From the NCBI GenBank assembly GCA_014084085.1, contig NPFB01000031.1:232209-254708 (forward strand): 22,500 bases of DNA. Reading direction: 5' to 3'. Under the pieces are notes generated by a model. It was not told where the DNA came from and did no database searches. It saw only the letters and a list, made by a program, of their open reading frames with translations. How positions within the stretch are numbered: the stretch's first letter is position 1; each line of letters opens with the position of its first letter. This DNA comes from Hondaea fermentalgiana (taxonomy: Eukaryota > Sar > Bigyra > Thraustochytrida > Thraustochytriidae). Below, piece by piece: positions 15,601 to 22,500 of this stretch. Both the position numbers and the translations under genes were made by a program.

Positions 15601-17322
15601 TGTCTCGACATGGCAGCTCAATACCGCGAAGGTATCGAAGGTCGAGCACGAGGCGTCGTCCTGAGCTTTGCTCAACTTTTTGACGTCGAGGGCATCGACG
15701 TCGACTTCTCACAACTTCGTGAGCTCGTCACGTCTGCGTTGCGGGACACTGAGGCTGTCGACATGCAAGAAGAAACTGAAGAGGAGACGGAGGAGGATGA
15801 AGAGGAGGAGAATGTCCCCACTGCAAAGGAAGAAGTCACTGAAGCTGCGGACGGGGATCAGAATTCGGACGAACGTCAAAGTGATTCGGATACTCTACGC
15901 CTCGAAGAGAATAACAGGCGTTCACGCCACGTAGAAAAGACAGTTCGACACATACTGAAACGATGCGAAAAATTCAATACATGGCAGAAAAGCCTAAAGC
16001 AGCAGCAGCAGCAGCAGCAAGAAGAACAACAAGAAAGAGCAAAAGAACACGAAACAGAAAATAAGGAAGAGTTGCAGGGTGGTGATGAAGCGACTCCCGA
16101 AAACTCGTCAGATCCAGAGTTCGCCATGCCGGACCCTCTGGCCACTGTGCTCGACCACGTGCGCGCAGTGGCCCAAGAGCAGATTGCAGCGCATCGCGCG
16201 GCTGTCCTGGAGCAAGAAAAGAAGGCTGCTAAAGGCAAGGGGAAGAGCGCTGCGAAAGCTGACAAGGAAGAAGAGGAAGATGCAACCCATGAGGAAGACA
16301 ACTCAGCGCCGCCACTTTCCCTTGAGACGCTGGACCCTGAACTTGCAAGAGCAATCGTTGCTGAGGTCGACACCTGCGACAAGGCTTACATCTCTGGCGT
16401 TGAAGATGTCTTGCTTGAGATGCGGCGCTTGCGTACACGCTGGGTCGATCATTTCCTGAAAGAGCGGGCAACGGTTGATGCCAAGCTTATCGATCCCACA
16501 AGCGACGCAGAGCGTGCTCAAGAAGTCGTGAGCTTTCGGGAGAGCGTCAACTGCATTGCAGAGGACGCACGATATGATCCTCGAACTCGCGCAGAGCTTC
16601 ATGCGCGCATTGAAGATCTGGTCGCCAAGCTCTGGACGCAGTCCTCCACACGAGATGCCACCCTGTCTGCATTCGTACAGGAACTCGAGGAAAGTCTGGC
16701 AGTGCCAACCTTGACTGCTCTTGCAGAAGATACGTATCTTCAGCTCGTTCAGCTCGAAGTCAGCCGTTTCCAGGTGCTGCATTGGGTGCTTGTGCGTCTG
16801 GACAGTGCGCTGCAGGGCAACGAGCCTGGAGATAGACCCGAGCTTGGGTGCATTTCATCCATCTTTAGCGGCGTTGAGGATGCTCCCGCCAAAGCGGGCA
16901 AGAATGCTGCACCTGAGGTGCCTCGTGTGGAAAAGGCGTTTGCCATTGCTCGCGCAGTGTCACCTTCTCATTTGGCGGATGCTACCAACTCTTCTCCGGA
17001 CGCTGAAGAAGATGACTCCGTTCCTGTCCCACGTGAGGCAGAGACCGACGCAGTCGATCGTGCCGTGCGCGCGCTGCGGGCACATTTCCTCGAGAACCTC
17101 GATCGAATCGAGGCGAAACTCGAAGAACACACGAAGCGGCTCGCACAAATGGCACTTGAGCAACGTGCCTTATATCGTTCTCGCATTGTGGAGCGTTTTC
17201 AAGCGGAGCAAATTGCTGTAGAAGCCTTGGCGTTCTATGCCGCAACGCAAGTTGAGGCTTGCAAGCCGCTTGCCGCTGATACCGAACTCGTAGGGGTTTG
17301 CTTCTCGTATGATACTCACTAA
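12631..17322 (+). CDS. SPEF2: SPEF2/CPC1-like flagellar central-apparatus protein (1563 aa)
   Basis: The start ATG has a near-ideal context (GCCACCATGA) and the gene is a single open frame to TAA. Residues 1-110 form the calponin-homology-like N-terminus typical of SPEF2 (LLQDWLN...GYLLGELL). A long charged coiled-coil stretch follows (about 165-465). An adenylate-kinase-like fold begins with LALLGPPFAHKT (P-loop 549-556) and continues as AARFGL. A pair of EF-hands comes next: loop 1 D654-E665 (DLDGSGDLDAQE), loop 2 D695-E706 (DFNMDGRITWEE). The kinase motif GWVMDGFP (739-746) follows. Later parts are a glutamate-rich stretch (about 1045-1060), a Q7 run (1124-1130), a lysine-rich patch and C-terminal helices. 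Family knowledge: CPC1 in Chlamydomonas and SPEF2 in mammals are central-pair projection proteins needed for normal beating. The P-loop has His where the second Gly is expected, so catalysis is doubtful. It converges with the p25-alpha gene. Confidence 0.9.
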   Translation: MSRLLQDWLNDEVQLTKRVGGASESLGSAFSSGYLLGELLYRHNQQDDFDEFHDSQRVQKKVANFIRIERTLTRLNVKNFDARVALRMINGDDKTCFDVLYKVRKALKQITVEVGRHRDEGFMPGNFIALTNLPAHTRKPSYDNAKSDVFVKTLRQQITSQNQVDMEKHLQPFYDERARQDAYIEFCKQNDRDTLAMYFNEIRRRRMMDKKAELEYLNDWNEKGIGIWTENQRRRKYIDEVRARHESRKIQKQLDAKVMAKEADRQLTIEEISQMEQRVEAHRRDMVIVNGGLGHPDTSNNAQSVGEHRLRRQSSREEQEAREGRRVRFLDQMRLESKNILHERRIEHLQSSLLRSSRAEQALTDALAEQDKFESVIRANRKHREQMDDEQERLEAERFEQRRLEVLADRDLRVEKNAMWFETQITALRDSVRGAAHADAQRTCKRIALDLVDLTLAQIDARRREGTSTGMPETITETKVDFVQNPARLDAEVDDYLEDNRLWAGVDRTSDRCAVGNLLVPLRITSQPAPPAPIPAVSRRFRLQLALLGPPFAHKTAMAIRIAARFGLRILQPEAFMRTFVSKGKVNKLADGSYSDEDYVEACVQAIQRLELDAEAQDIAVQRSSHARAAVGSQPRVSFVTALDRLRQLFDFWDLDGSGDLDAQELLKATMRAHCEGKSQSDIEAEALEAFAQMDFNMDGRITWEEFQSYFECVFGDHTEQVVINLLHHSSGQVHTCQGWVMDGFPFNRAQARLLEARLSGKDVEACEYQPQPALSLPCDAPRPVDPSQFQGLDAGGLDIVLHLKCERAATFRKAAANTLADASERFRVAPQVYITEENLPEVASWYTPFGVFESFETTGCLSDSIFALLETSVERKLQQKLDREASEKAFAERQAHLEKCRRLTTDWLEALDARARPKTPPQAIGNDETAEAVDDDNPSPSLAIADVPPLSVRAFKAAGVLRQDADETAVDLNNPVTYCELLSFADVDTCLDMAAQYREGIEGRARGVVLSFAQLFDVEGIDVDFSQLRELVTSALRDTEAVDMQEETEEETEEDEEEENVPTAKEEVTEAADGDQNSDERQSDSDTLRLEENNRRSRHVEKTVRHILKRCEKFNTWQKSLKQQQQQQQEEQQERAKEHETENKEELQGGDEATPENSSDPEFAMPDPLATVLDHVRAVAQEQIAAHRAAVLEQEKKAAKGKGKSAAKADKEEEEDATHEEDNSAPPLSLETLDPELARAIVAEVDTCDKAYISGVEDVLLEMRRLRTRWVDHFLKERATVDAKLIDPTSDAERAQEVVSFRESVNCIAEDARYDPRTRAELHARIEDLVAKLWTQSSTRDATLSAFVQELEESLAVPTLTALAEDTYLQLVQLEVSRFQVLHWVLVRLDSALQGNEPGDRPELGCISSIFSGVEDAPAKAGKNAAPEVPRVEKAFAIARAVSPSHLADATNSSPDAEEDDSVPVPREAETDAVDRAVRALRAHFLENLDRIEAKLEEHTKRLAQMALEQRALYRSRIVERFQAEQIAVEALAFYAATQVEACKPLAADTELVGVCFSYDTH
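16000..16020 (+). repeat. CAG/CAA run encoding seven glutamines
   Basis: Six CAG codons and one CAA encode Q1124-Q1130 of the SPEF2-like protein, followed by a glutamine/glutamate-rich stretch. Such runs are prone to length variation and sit here in a linker of low sequence complexity. Confidence 0.9.
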
Positions 17323-17524
17323 AAAAGAATATGTCGTGTGGCAATGACTCACTTGAAGCCGAGTTTTGTAAATTCAACCTGGAGCAGAATGTTTTTTACT
17401 TTGCGACTCGAATTTTACAAAAAGTAGTTCGAAGAAATCATCCTTGCATTCAAAATGGGTACGTATGGAAAAAGAAAGGGAATTCCGTCGTCATTCATAC
17501 GCCCGGCATACGTGCAAACACGTC

Positions 17525-17527
<3 letters not shown>

Positions 17528-17561
<34 letters not shown>
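17528..17561. repeat. (GA)n microsatellite
   Basis: This is a perfect AG dinucleotide run of 17 units, in the 273-bp gap between the convergent stop codons of the SPEF2-like and p25-alpha genes. It therefore probably lies in or near both 3' UTRs. A pure polypurine mirror repeat of this kind can adopt a triplex, which is a property of the sequence class and not shown here. Confidence 0.95.
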
Positions 17562-17562
<1 letters not shown>

Positions 17563-17595
17563 ATTAGAGCGATAAATATGTAAAAGCGTTCGTTT

Positions 17596-19074
17596 TCAGA
17601 TTCCTTCGACAGAGGTGGCGATAATGTGCGCTCGCAAGCGGAAAAAACCGGTATCCGAATAAGAGAGCGTGTCGGACTCGGCGCAAACAAATGCGCGATG
17701 GCCTAACATGCCTATAGCCCTGCAGATTGTGTTAAAGTCTGCTACTTGATGATTCTGTGCTTTGCTCACTGCTTTGGTAAAGGCTAGGTCGATGTCAGCG
17801 TGCCGTAAGCGCCCGCTCCGCACGAGATCGGCAACACCACAGTCCCGGCACATTTTGGCAAAGCGTGCATTTGTGAGACATGATGCATTACCACGGACAG
17901 TAGCGTATGTCCGAAAGAGTGACCGCAACGCAGCCTGCTGCTGCCGCCCCGTCATGACTTGATTCACCATTTTTTCTGCATTGTTTTGTGGAGTGTTCTT
18001 ACTGTCGCTGCTGCTCAGCGAAACCTTGGGCTCTGTGTCCACGAGCGCAGGTTTGTCCTCCCCATTTGTATTGAGCAAAAAGTCTTCGAGGCTTCTTTGC
18101 GCATCTGAGGCAAGCATTTCAATAGCATTAGTAAATGCCTCGAAATCGAGACCAAGATGCCCATGTCTCATGCTTGCAAAATGCCGAAAGGCCTGCGAAG
18201 CACCGCGAAGATCCCAACCATGCTCAGATGCCACTTGCAACCAGCCATTCTGATCGAGAAAGTGCAATGAATTATTTGCCACCCGGTGAAAAGTCGTTTC
18301 CAGCATTGTTCGATGTGAAAAGGCGCTGTGCTCGGTCGCATTATCTGGAGTGGCATCAAATGAGAGACGATTCTTTGAGGAGACAAAGTCCCCCCAGCTA
18401 TCTTCCGAGTCGACCTCTGAGCCATTAACGATCGTGAGCGCTGGAGATGCGTTCGAATGCCCTCGAAAGGGTAGGTCAACCTCAAGGTTCGGGAGCCAGG
18501 GGGGCGGTGCCACCTAGAGCAGCTCTGGAAGGGATGGCGATGGTGACGCCTTTTCCTCTTCTATCTCGTTTCCACAAAGGGCAGCGAATCTTTGCTGCAA
18601 GCCGACGAGAGCTTTCTCATGCCTCGCTAGCTCAGCGTCAAGCTGATCATTCTTGGCGAGAGTTTTCCATTGTTGAAATGCAGAGTGAATCGCTCGTTTT
18701 TGCGACAATTTTAGAACAAGACGAATGGTTTGTGCAACAAAGAGGAAACCTGCGGTCTGCGTCGAAATTGTTTTAGGTGGCGGGCCACTGTACGATCCCG
18801 ACGATGGTCGCGGGCCTGCCCAATTGTGATTTGCTGGTGGAGGAGGTAAAGTCAGGTCAAGGACATTGTTTGCTTGTAGCCGCGAATGCTGCTCATAATT
18901 TTCATGCTGATGATTACACGCCTGTGCTTTTTGGCTCTCCTCTTCGTTAACCCCTGGCGCTAGAGCTTGCTTTTCTCGCGAGCCTTCTTTTCGTCTGTGC
19001 CCCGATACGCCATCCCGCTTCTGTACCGAGGACGTGAGACGTCTCGGGTCCATCCTCAGTTTGGAGAGGTCCAT
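17596..19074 (-). CDS. p25-alpha (TPPP-like) protein with an internal TAG in frame
   Basis: From the ATG at 19074 (a TAA lies immediately upstream) the frame runs 186 codons to a TAG at 18514-18516, then continues in the same frame for 305 codons to the stop at 17596. Part 1 has a basic N-terminus, a proline-rich linker and a helix with A-F-Q-Q-W-K-T-L-A (132-140). That helix resembles one SFI1-type centrin-binding repeat and is followed by a coiled coil. Part 2 holds a p25-alpha core at 17704-17928, with features F-A-K-M-C-R-D-C-G-V, then D-I-D-L-A-F-T-K and a final I-G-M-L-G. A weaker related segment lies at 18112-18303. Human TPPP-family proteins bind tubulin, and p25-alpha proteins are common in flagellated protists. 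Part 2 alone has no ATG until its residue 70, so it looks dependent on part 1. The TAG could be removed by an intron (CTGCTCTAG/G resembles a 3' splice site), be read through, or be a mutation or error. Confidence 0.65.
17704..17928 (-). other. p25-alpha core domain
   Basis: This segment encodes the 75-residue core recognised from the order of family features: a leading L-x-x-L-F helix, F-A-K-M-C-R-D-C-G-V, then R-H-A-D-I-D-L-A-F-T-K, then V-A-D-F-x-x-I-C-R-A-I. Human TPPP has the comparable K-L-C-K-D-C and D-V-D-I-V-F-S-K positions. It is the basis for naming the gene. Confidence 0.75.
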
Positions 19075-19597
19075 TTACTTTTCTTTTCTTGCGCCGACGC
19101 CTTGCAGTGTCTTTCCTGCTTGATGTCGGTTGCCGCCTCCCGCTAGCGCCCACGCCCATGCCCACGCTCACGCCCACGCCCGCGCCCACGCCAGCGCCAG
19201 CGCCGGCGCCAGCGGCAAGCGTGTACCGCCGGCCTCGCGAGAGCAAGAGCGGAGGAGAAACGAAGGGCCTTTGTCTCCAAGCTTGCAAATGCATGGCGAT
19301 TCTGCTGCACTTTGGTCTTTAGCATGGTTAGGTGCCGGTAGTGTGCCTAGGACTCTTAGTGATGCCGTTCAACGAGAAGTCGAACTTCGAGCAAATTGAA
19401 CTGTGGGAAAACTCAGTCAACGGATAGTTCGCAGCGCGGTCGTGTACTGGCGCCTTGCCAAGGTTTGATCCTTCTAGGGTCCCGAAAGCATTTCTTTTGT
19501 GAATGCGAATGTGATCAAAGTTAGTTCTCAAGGTGAATTGTTTTTGGTTTTGTGAATACGAGGTTCCCTGGCTTCCCAACACGGACTCGAAATCTCA
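19075..19597. other. Intergenic region: p25-alpha promoter and FARAT 3' end
   Basis: Both neighbours are on the minus strand, so this 523-bp gap carries the 3' flank of the acyltransferase fusion and the leader and promoter of the p25-alpha gene. A hexamer-type minisatellite (19145-19215) dominates the promoter side. A minus-strand frame at 18947-19294 starts with ATG but is mostly a translation of that repeat (alternating Gly/Ala/Val) and overlaps the p25-alpha start in another frame. I do not call it. Confidence 0.5.
19145..19215. repeat. GCCCAC-type hexamer minisatellite
   Basis: Imperfect 6-base units (gcccac, gcccat, gctcac, gcccgc, then gccagc and gccggc) run for about 70 bases. They lie 70-140 bases upstream of the p25-alpha ATG. 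Confidence 0.8.
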
Positions 19598-22500
19598 TCA
19601 TATCCGAGCAAGCATTGGGAAATTCGCGACAGAGGCAGTGAAGGAGGACTCTGAGTCTGAACGAGGCTGAATTTGGGGCCCACGTAGCTGGTTGACGCGC
19701 GTGATGAGCGCTTGGACATCTTTACGGTCCGTGTATGGGGGCAAGAGTGAGACAAAGGTCTCCGTCTCCCTCACCTGGCCCAGCCGCCGAGGCAAGTCCT
19801 GACGAGCGATGGAAACGACACCCCAATCGCCAAGAGTTCGTAGCGCATTTTGCAAAGTTCCCGATGCGCAACTTTCGTAATGCAGAATGACCCGGTCTTG
19901 ATAGAGATTTTCGGCCAAGGTGAGCATGCGCTGCACCAGCATGGGGAGCTTGACTTTGGCATCTGGAAGTAGCGCCAGGAGCGCCGACAGAGCGACAAAA
20001 AAGCTGTCAATGAAGGGCCAGATCATCGAGCACAAGAGACCGTTGACCCGTTCCGTCCCATCTTGCTCGCGCGCCAGCCGGACTTTGCCGTCCTGGGCCA
20101 CTTCAAGGATGCCTTGATTCTGCAAAGCATGAAGACTATCACGTCCCGACTGCGAAGTACACACAAACTCGTGACGAAGCATGGATGCAAGAAAAGAGGC
20201 ATCCTCTTCCACAGCGGTGAGGTCAGCGAGCCCCGTGGCCGGGTCTGCTCGCGCATAGACCGCACATGCCCAAAAGGCCTCAGCGGCAAATAGATGAATA
20301 ATCTTGTTGCGGTAGTAGCCGAGAACCACCATATGGTGAAAGTCCTTGGTCGCGCTGTCGACGGCAACCTCGACGACGCGCGGCGAGTTGCGTTCCTGGA
20401 CGACGCCGCCGAGCAGCTGGATGGCGCGCTTGACAAGATCGACGCGGTGTTCGCGCTCTGCGCAGGCCACATGGCCGCCTCGACGAAGGACCTCTGAACG
20501 CAGCCATTCAACGCTGGGGACGAGCTGGTCGAGCGTCAACCCATGACGATAGCGGAGAAGCAGCGTCGCGACGAGATGGATGGGCATGCACACGGCTGCT
20601 TGCTGCATGGCATCGATGATGCGCATTCCGAGCGCCCGCGCGGGCGATGGCGGAGGGGGCGCAGCGCGCTGTAAGGCCTCGCGGGCCATGATGTGTTCCC
20701 CGAACTGTACAGACACATAGCCAAACTTGTCACCGAGACGAAGCATGGCCTTGAGAAGGTTTTCTGTTGTCTCTGGGACCTTTGCCGAGCCGAGCATCTC
20801 GTGCGAGTAAAGCGTGGCCTCGACGGGCTTTTCATAGTCGATGGAAATGGGGACGAAAATGAGGTCCTCCAGTCGTCCGTCTCGTACGGGCTCGATGCAG
20901 ATGCTCGTGAGACCCAGTTTGGGCATGAGACACTTGCCGCTTCGGCTGCGCGTGCCTTCGATGTAATACTCTACGATTTGACGGTCGATCAAGAGCTGCT
21001 GCGTGTATGCCGTAAAGACGGCCGCGTAGAGTGCATCTTGTTCGAGCGCCCCCTCGCGTCGCAAGAAGAAAGCGCCCGAGGCTCGCAAGAGTCCCGAAAC
21101 ACCCTTCATGGCAAGAAAGTCCGTGGTGGATGCAATATAAGGCACAGGAAGGTTGAATGCAAACATGAGAAAGGAAAGCATGAGAAAGTCCACATAACTG
21201 CGATGCGTGGGAACCAGGACGATGGGGTATTGAGCCTTGGAGGCTGCTGCTCGCAATCGTTCAAGACCCTCTTCGTGCACGCGGATGCCGTCGTACATGT
21301 TGCGCCAGGTCTTGCGCAGCGCCCAGCCAAGCCATCGAGGCGGTCCATCGCTCATTGTACTTGCAATTTCTGTGAATAGCGCTTGCGCTCGCGCCACGAC
21401 TTTGGCGCGCACCGCTGCCCTTGAAGAAGGTGCGGGGATGCGACCCATGGTGGAGCGAATTTGCTGCTTGATGGCACGCTTGACAACCTTTGACTTGAGC
21501 ACCAGCGACCGCATTTCCCCAATGTTGCGTTTGGTGTGCCGCGAGACGTGTTTGGCTTCGTGCGCGAGGCCTTCTCGCCACCCTGTGAGGCCCATAAGGC
21601 GTCCGAGCACGCCTGACTGCGTGTATCCGGGTTTACGGCTCGAGGTGTACGCCCACGAGATATCGGAAATAATACCGGGAAAACTAATTCGGTGGTGGTC
21701 TGGGTCCCACTTGAGAAGTCTGCCGAGCGTGAGGCTGACATCGTTGTGTGAGACGGCGCTTTGGCTCACAGGCACGACGTCCTCGTGCAGAATGAAGCGG
21801 TCCATGCCATGTGTGTAGTTTTCAATGTAGCGTGCCCAGACAATTTGCAGCGCGTCGACGCAAAGATCAAGATCGCCGTCGCGATCGACTCCCTTGTCCC
21901 GGGCCCAGCGTTCGGCTGTGGCGCAGTCGAAGCGATAGTTCACGGTTGTGAAGGGCTCAAAAAGACCAACAACCTGCTCGGAGCGGTCCTGCAGCATTTG
22001 GAGTTTGACCGCGAGGCGAGAAGCGGAAGTGCTTCCTGTGGCAGCGCCAAAGCGACCGTATGCCCAAGCGGGCAAAGAGTAGCGCAAGGCCCACTCGAGA
22101 GCAAATTGCTGGCGACTTTGCAGCATCCGAAAGGTGACTGGTCCGGGCGTGAGCTTGGAAGGCGGGGTTCTCGCACGGTAGGAAGCGAGAAAGCTGCGCG
22201 AGACCACGCGCCAGCGACACGGATTGGACGTGGATGTGCAGCTGTGCGAGACGCGGAGTTCGCCGTAGCGATCCCAAATATCGGCGCAGGCGCGCAGCAT
22301 GTGGTTGACGACAAAGTCGACGGGAACAATGGCTGCAACGCCCCTTGGGTTTCCGGGGAGCACCGTTACGACGCCGCGCGCGGTGGCCGCAAAGACTGCG
22401 GTCGCTGCGCTGACGACGTCCACCCAGCCCGGACAAGGTTCGCGCCATGCTGCGCCGATGATGGAGGGTCGAACAATGGCAAGAGGGACGTCGCCTTGTC
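19598..22500 (-). CDS. Fatty acyl-CoA reductase / DHAP acyltransferase fusion, FARAT-like (5' partial)
   Basis: The frame is open to the right edge, so the N-terminus (NAD(P)H-binding fold and the Tyr-Lys active site) is missing. About 966 residues are visible. The first read AIVRPSIIGAAWREPCPGW, the conserved FAR stretch, followed by VPVDFVVN. The FAR C-terminal domain ends around FEPFTTVNYRFD and IVWARYIENYTHGMDRFILHED (ending near 21779). After a linker comes a GNPAT/PlsB-type acyltransferase: motif I HRSYVD (21188-21205), motif II GAFFLRR (21056-21076), motif III EGTRSRSGK (20933-20959), motif IV FVPISIDY. The reductase makes fatty alcohol and the acyltransferase makes acyl-DHAP, the two inputs of ether-lipid synthesis. 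The same fusion is known from Tetrahymena (TtFARAT). The protein ends M-L-A-R-I; ARI is only a weak match to a peroxisomal PTS1 tripeptide. Stop TGA, no intron seen. Confidence 0.92.
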   Translation of the reverse strand, partial: QGDVPLAIVRPSIIGAAWREPCPGWVDVVSAATAVFAATARGVVTVLPGNPRGVAAIVPVDFVVNHMLRACADIWDRYGELRVSHSCTSTSNPCRWRVVSRSFLASYRARTPPSKLTPGPVTFRMLQSRQQFALEWALRYSLPAWAYGRFGAATGSTSASRLAVKLQMLQDRSEQVVGLFEPFTTVNYRFDCATAERWARDKGVDRDGDLDLCVDALQIVWARYIENYTHGMDRFILHEDVVPVSQSAVSHNDVSLTLGRLLKWDPDHHRISFPGIISDISWAYTSSRKPGYTQSGVLGRLMGLTGWREGLAHEAKHVSRHTKRNIGEMRSLVLKSKVVKRAIKQQIRSTMGRIPAPSSRAAVRAKVVARAQALFTEIASTMSDGPPRWLGWALRKTWRNMYDGIRVHEEGLERLRAAASKAQYPIVLVPTHRSYVDFLMLSFLMFAFNLPVPYIASTTDFLAMKGVSGLLRASGAFFLRREGALEQDALYAAVFTAYTQQLLIDRQIVEYYIEGTRSRSGKCLMPKLGLTSICIEPVRDGRLEDLIFVPISIDYEKPVEATLYSHEMLGSAKVPETTENLLKAMLRLGDKFGYVSVQFGEHIMAREALQRAAPPPPSPARALGMRIIDAMQQAAVCMPIHLVATLLLRYRHGLTLDQLVPSVEWLRSEVLRRGGHVACAEREHRVDLVKRAIQLLGGVVQERNSPRVVEVAVDSATKDFHHMVVLGYYRNKIIHLFAAEAFWACAVYARADPATGLADLTAVEEDASFLASMLRHEFVCTSQSGRDSLHALQNQGILEVAQDGKVRLAREQDGTERVNGLLCSMIWPFIDSFFVALSALLALLPDAKVKLPMLVQRMLTLAENLYQDRVILHYESCASGTLQNALRTLGDWGVVSIARQDLPRRLGQVRETETFVSLLPPYTDRKDVQALITRVNQLRGPQIQPRSDSESSFTASVANFPMLARI

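Noticed and set aside
18947..19294. Minus-strand frame starting with ATG upstream of the p25-alpha gene
   Set aside because: The middle is a translation of the hexamer minisatellite and it overlaps the p25-alpha start in another frame. At most it is an upstream frame in the leader.
19598..22423. Start of the acyltransferase fusion at 22423
   Set aside because: The codon is GTG in the middle of a conserved FAR stretch (PGW-VD), and the frame remains open to the window edge. The gene is truncated by the window, not started there.

Overview
The window looks like nuclear DNA of a zoosporic protist. A labyrinthulomycete (thraustochytrid) stramenopile is my best guess, but this is inference. Long uninterrupted reading frames (up to 1563 codons) start at ATGs in good eukaryotic contexts (GCCACCATG before the longest gene). 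There are no bacterial operons or Shine-Dalgarno sites. Intergenic DNA is rich in microsatellites and minisatellites. Two genes encode flagellar or microtubule proteins. The lack of introns in the large genes is what points to an intron-poor stramenopile.

Layout, left to right: 1-1650 has no secure gene, only a possible decayed or multi-exon coding trace on the minus strand. 1651-2532 (-) is an unrecognised, probably nuclear, 293-residue protein. 3977-4690 (-) is an unrecognised 237-residue protein. 4691-6809 is GC-rich DNA packed with short tandem repeats, a 38-base alternating pyrimidine-purine tract and an 18-bp palindrome. 6810-11481 is a cluster of three paralogues (one +, two -) encoding membrane proteins. 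Each has one EGF-like N-terminal module followed by six or seven membrane helices. I recognise no described family, and this is the main candidate for something new. 12631-17322 (+) is a SPEF2/CPC1-type central-apparatus protein with a calponin-homology-like N-terminus and an adenylate-kinase-like domain carrying a pair of EF-hands inside it. 17596-19074 (-) is a p25-alpha/TPPP-like protein whose frame is broken by a single TAG. 19598 to the right edge (-) is the C-terminal part of a fatty acyl-CoA reductase fused to a DHAP acyltransferase, the FARAT arrangement of ether-lipid synthesis. Its N-terminus lies outside the window.

How the genes relate: SPEF2 and the p25-alpha gene are convergent neighbours and both point to the flagellar axoneme. 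The FAR-acyltransferase fusion would supply both precursors (fatty alcohol and acyl-DHAP) that start ether lipids, probably at peroxisomes. The three EGF-7TM-like paralogues resemble cell-surface receptors or sensors in layout (cysteine-rich outside, basic first loop inside, coiled-coil loop, polar conserved residues in the helices). No ligand, enzyme domain or known receptor signature is visible.
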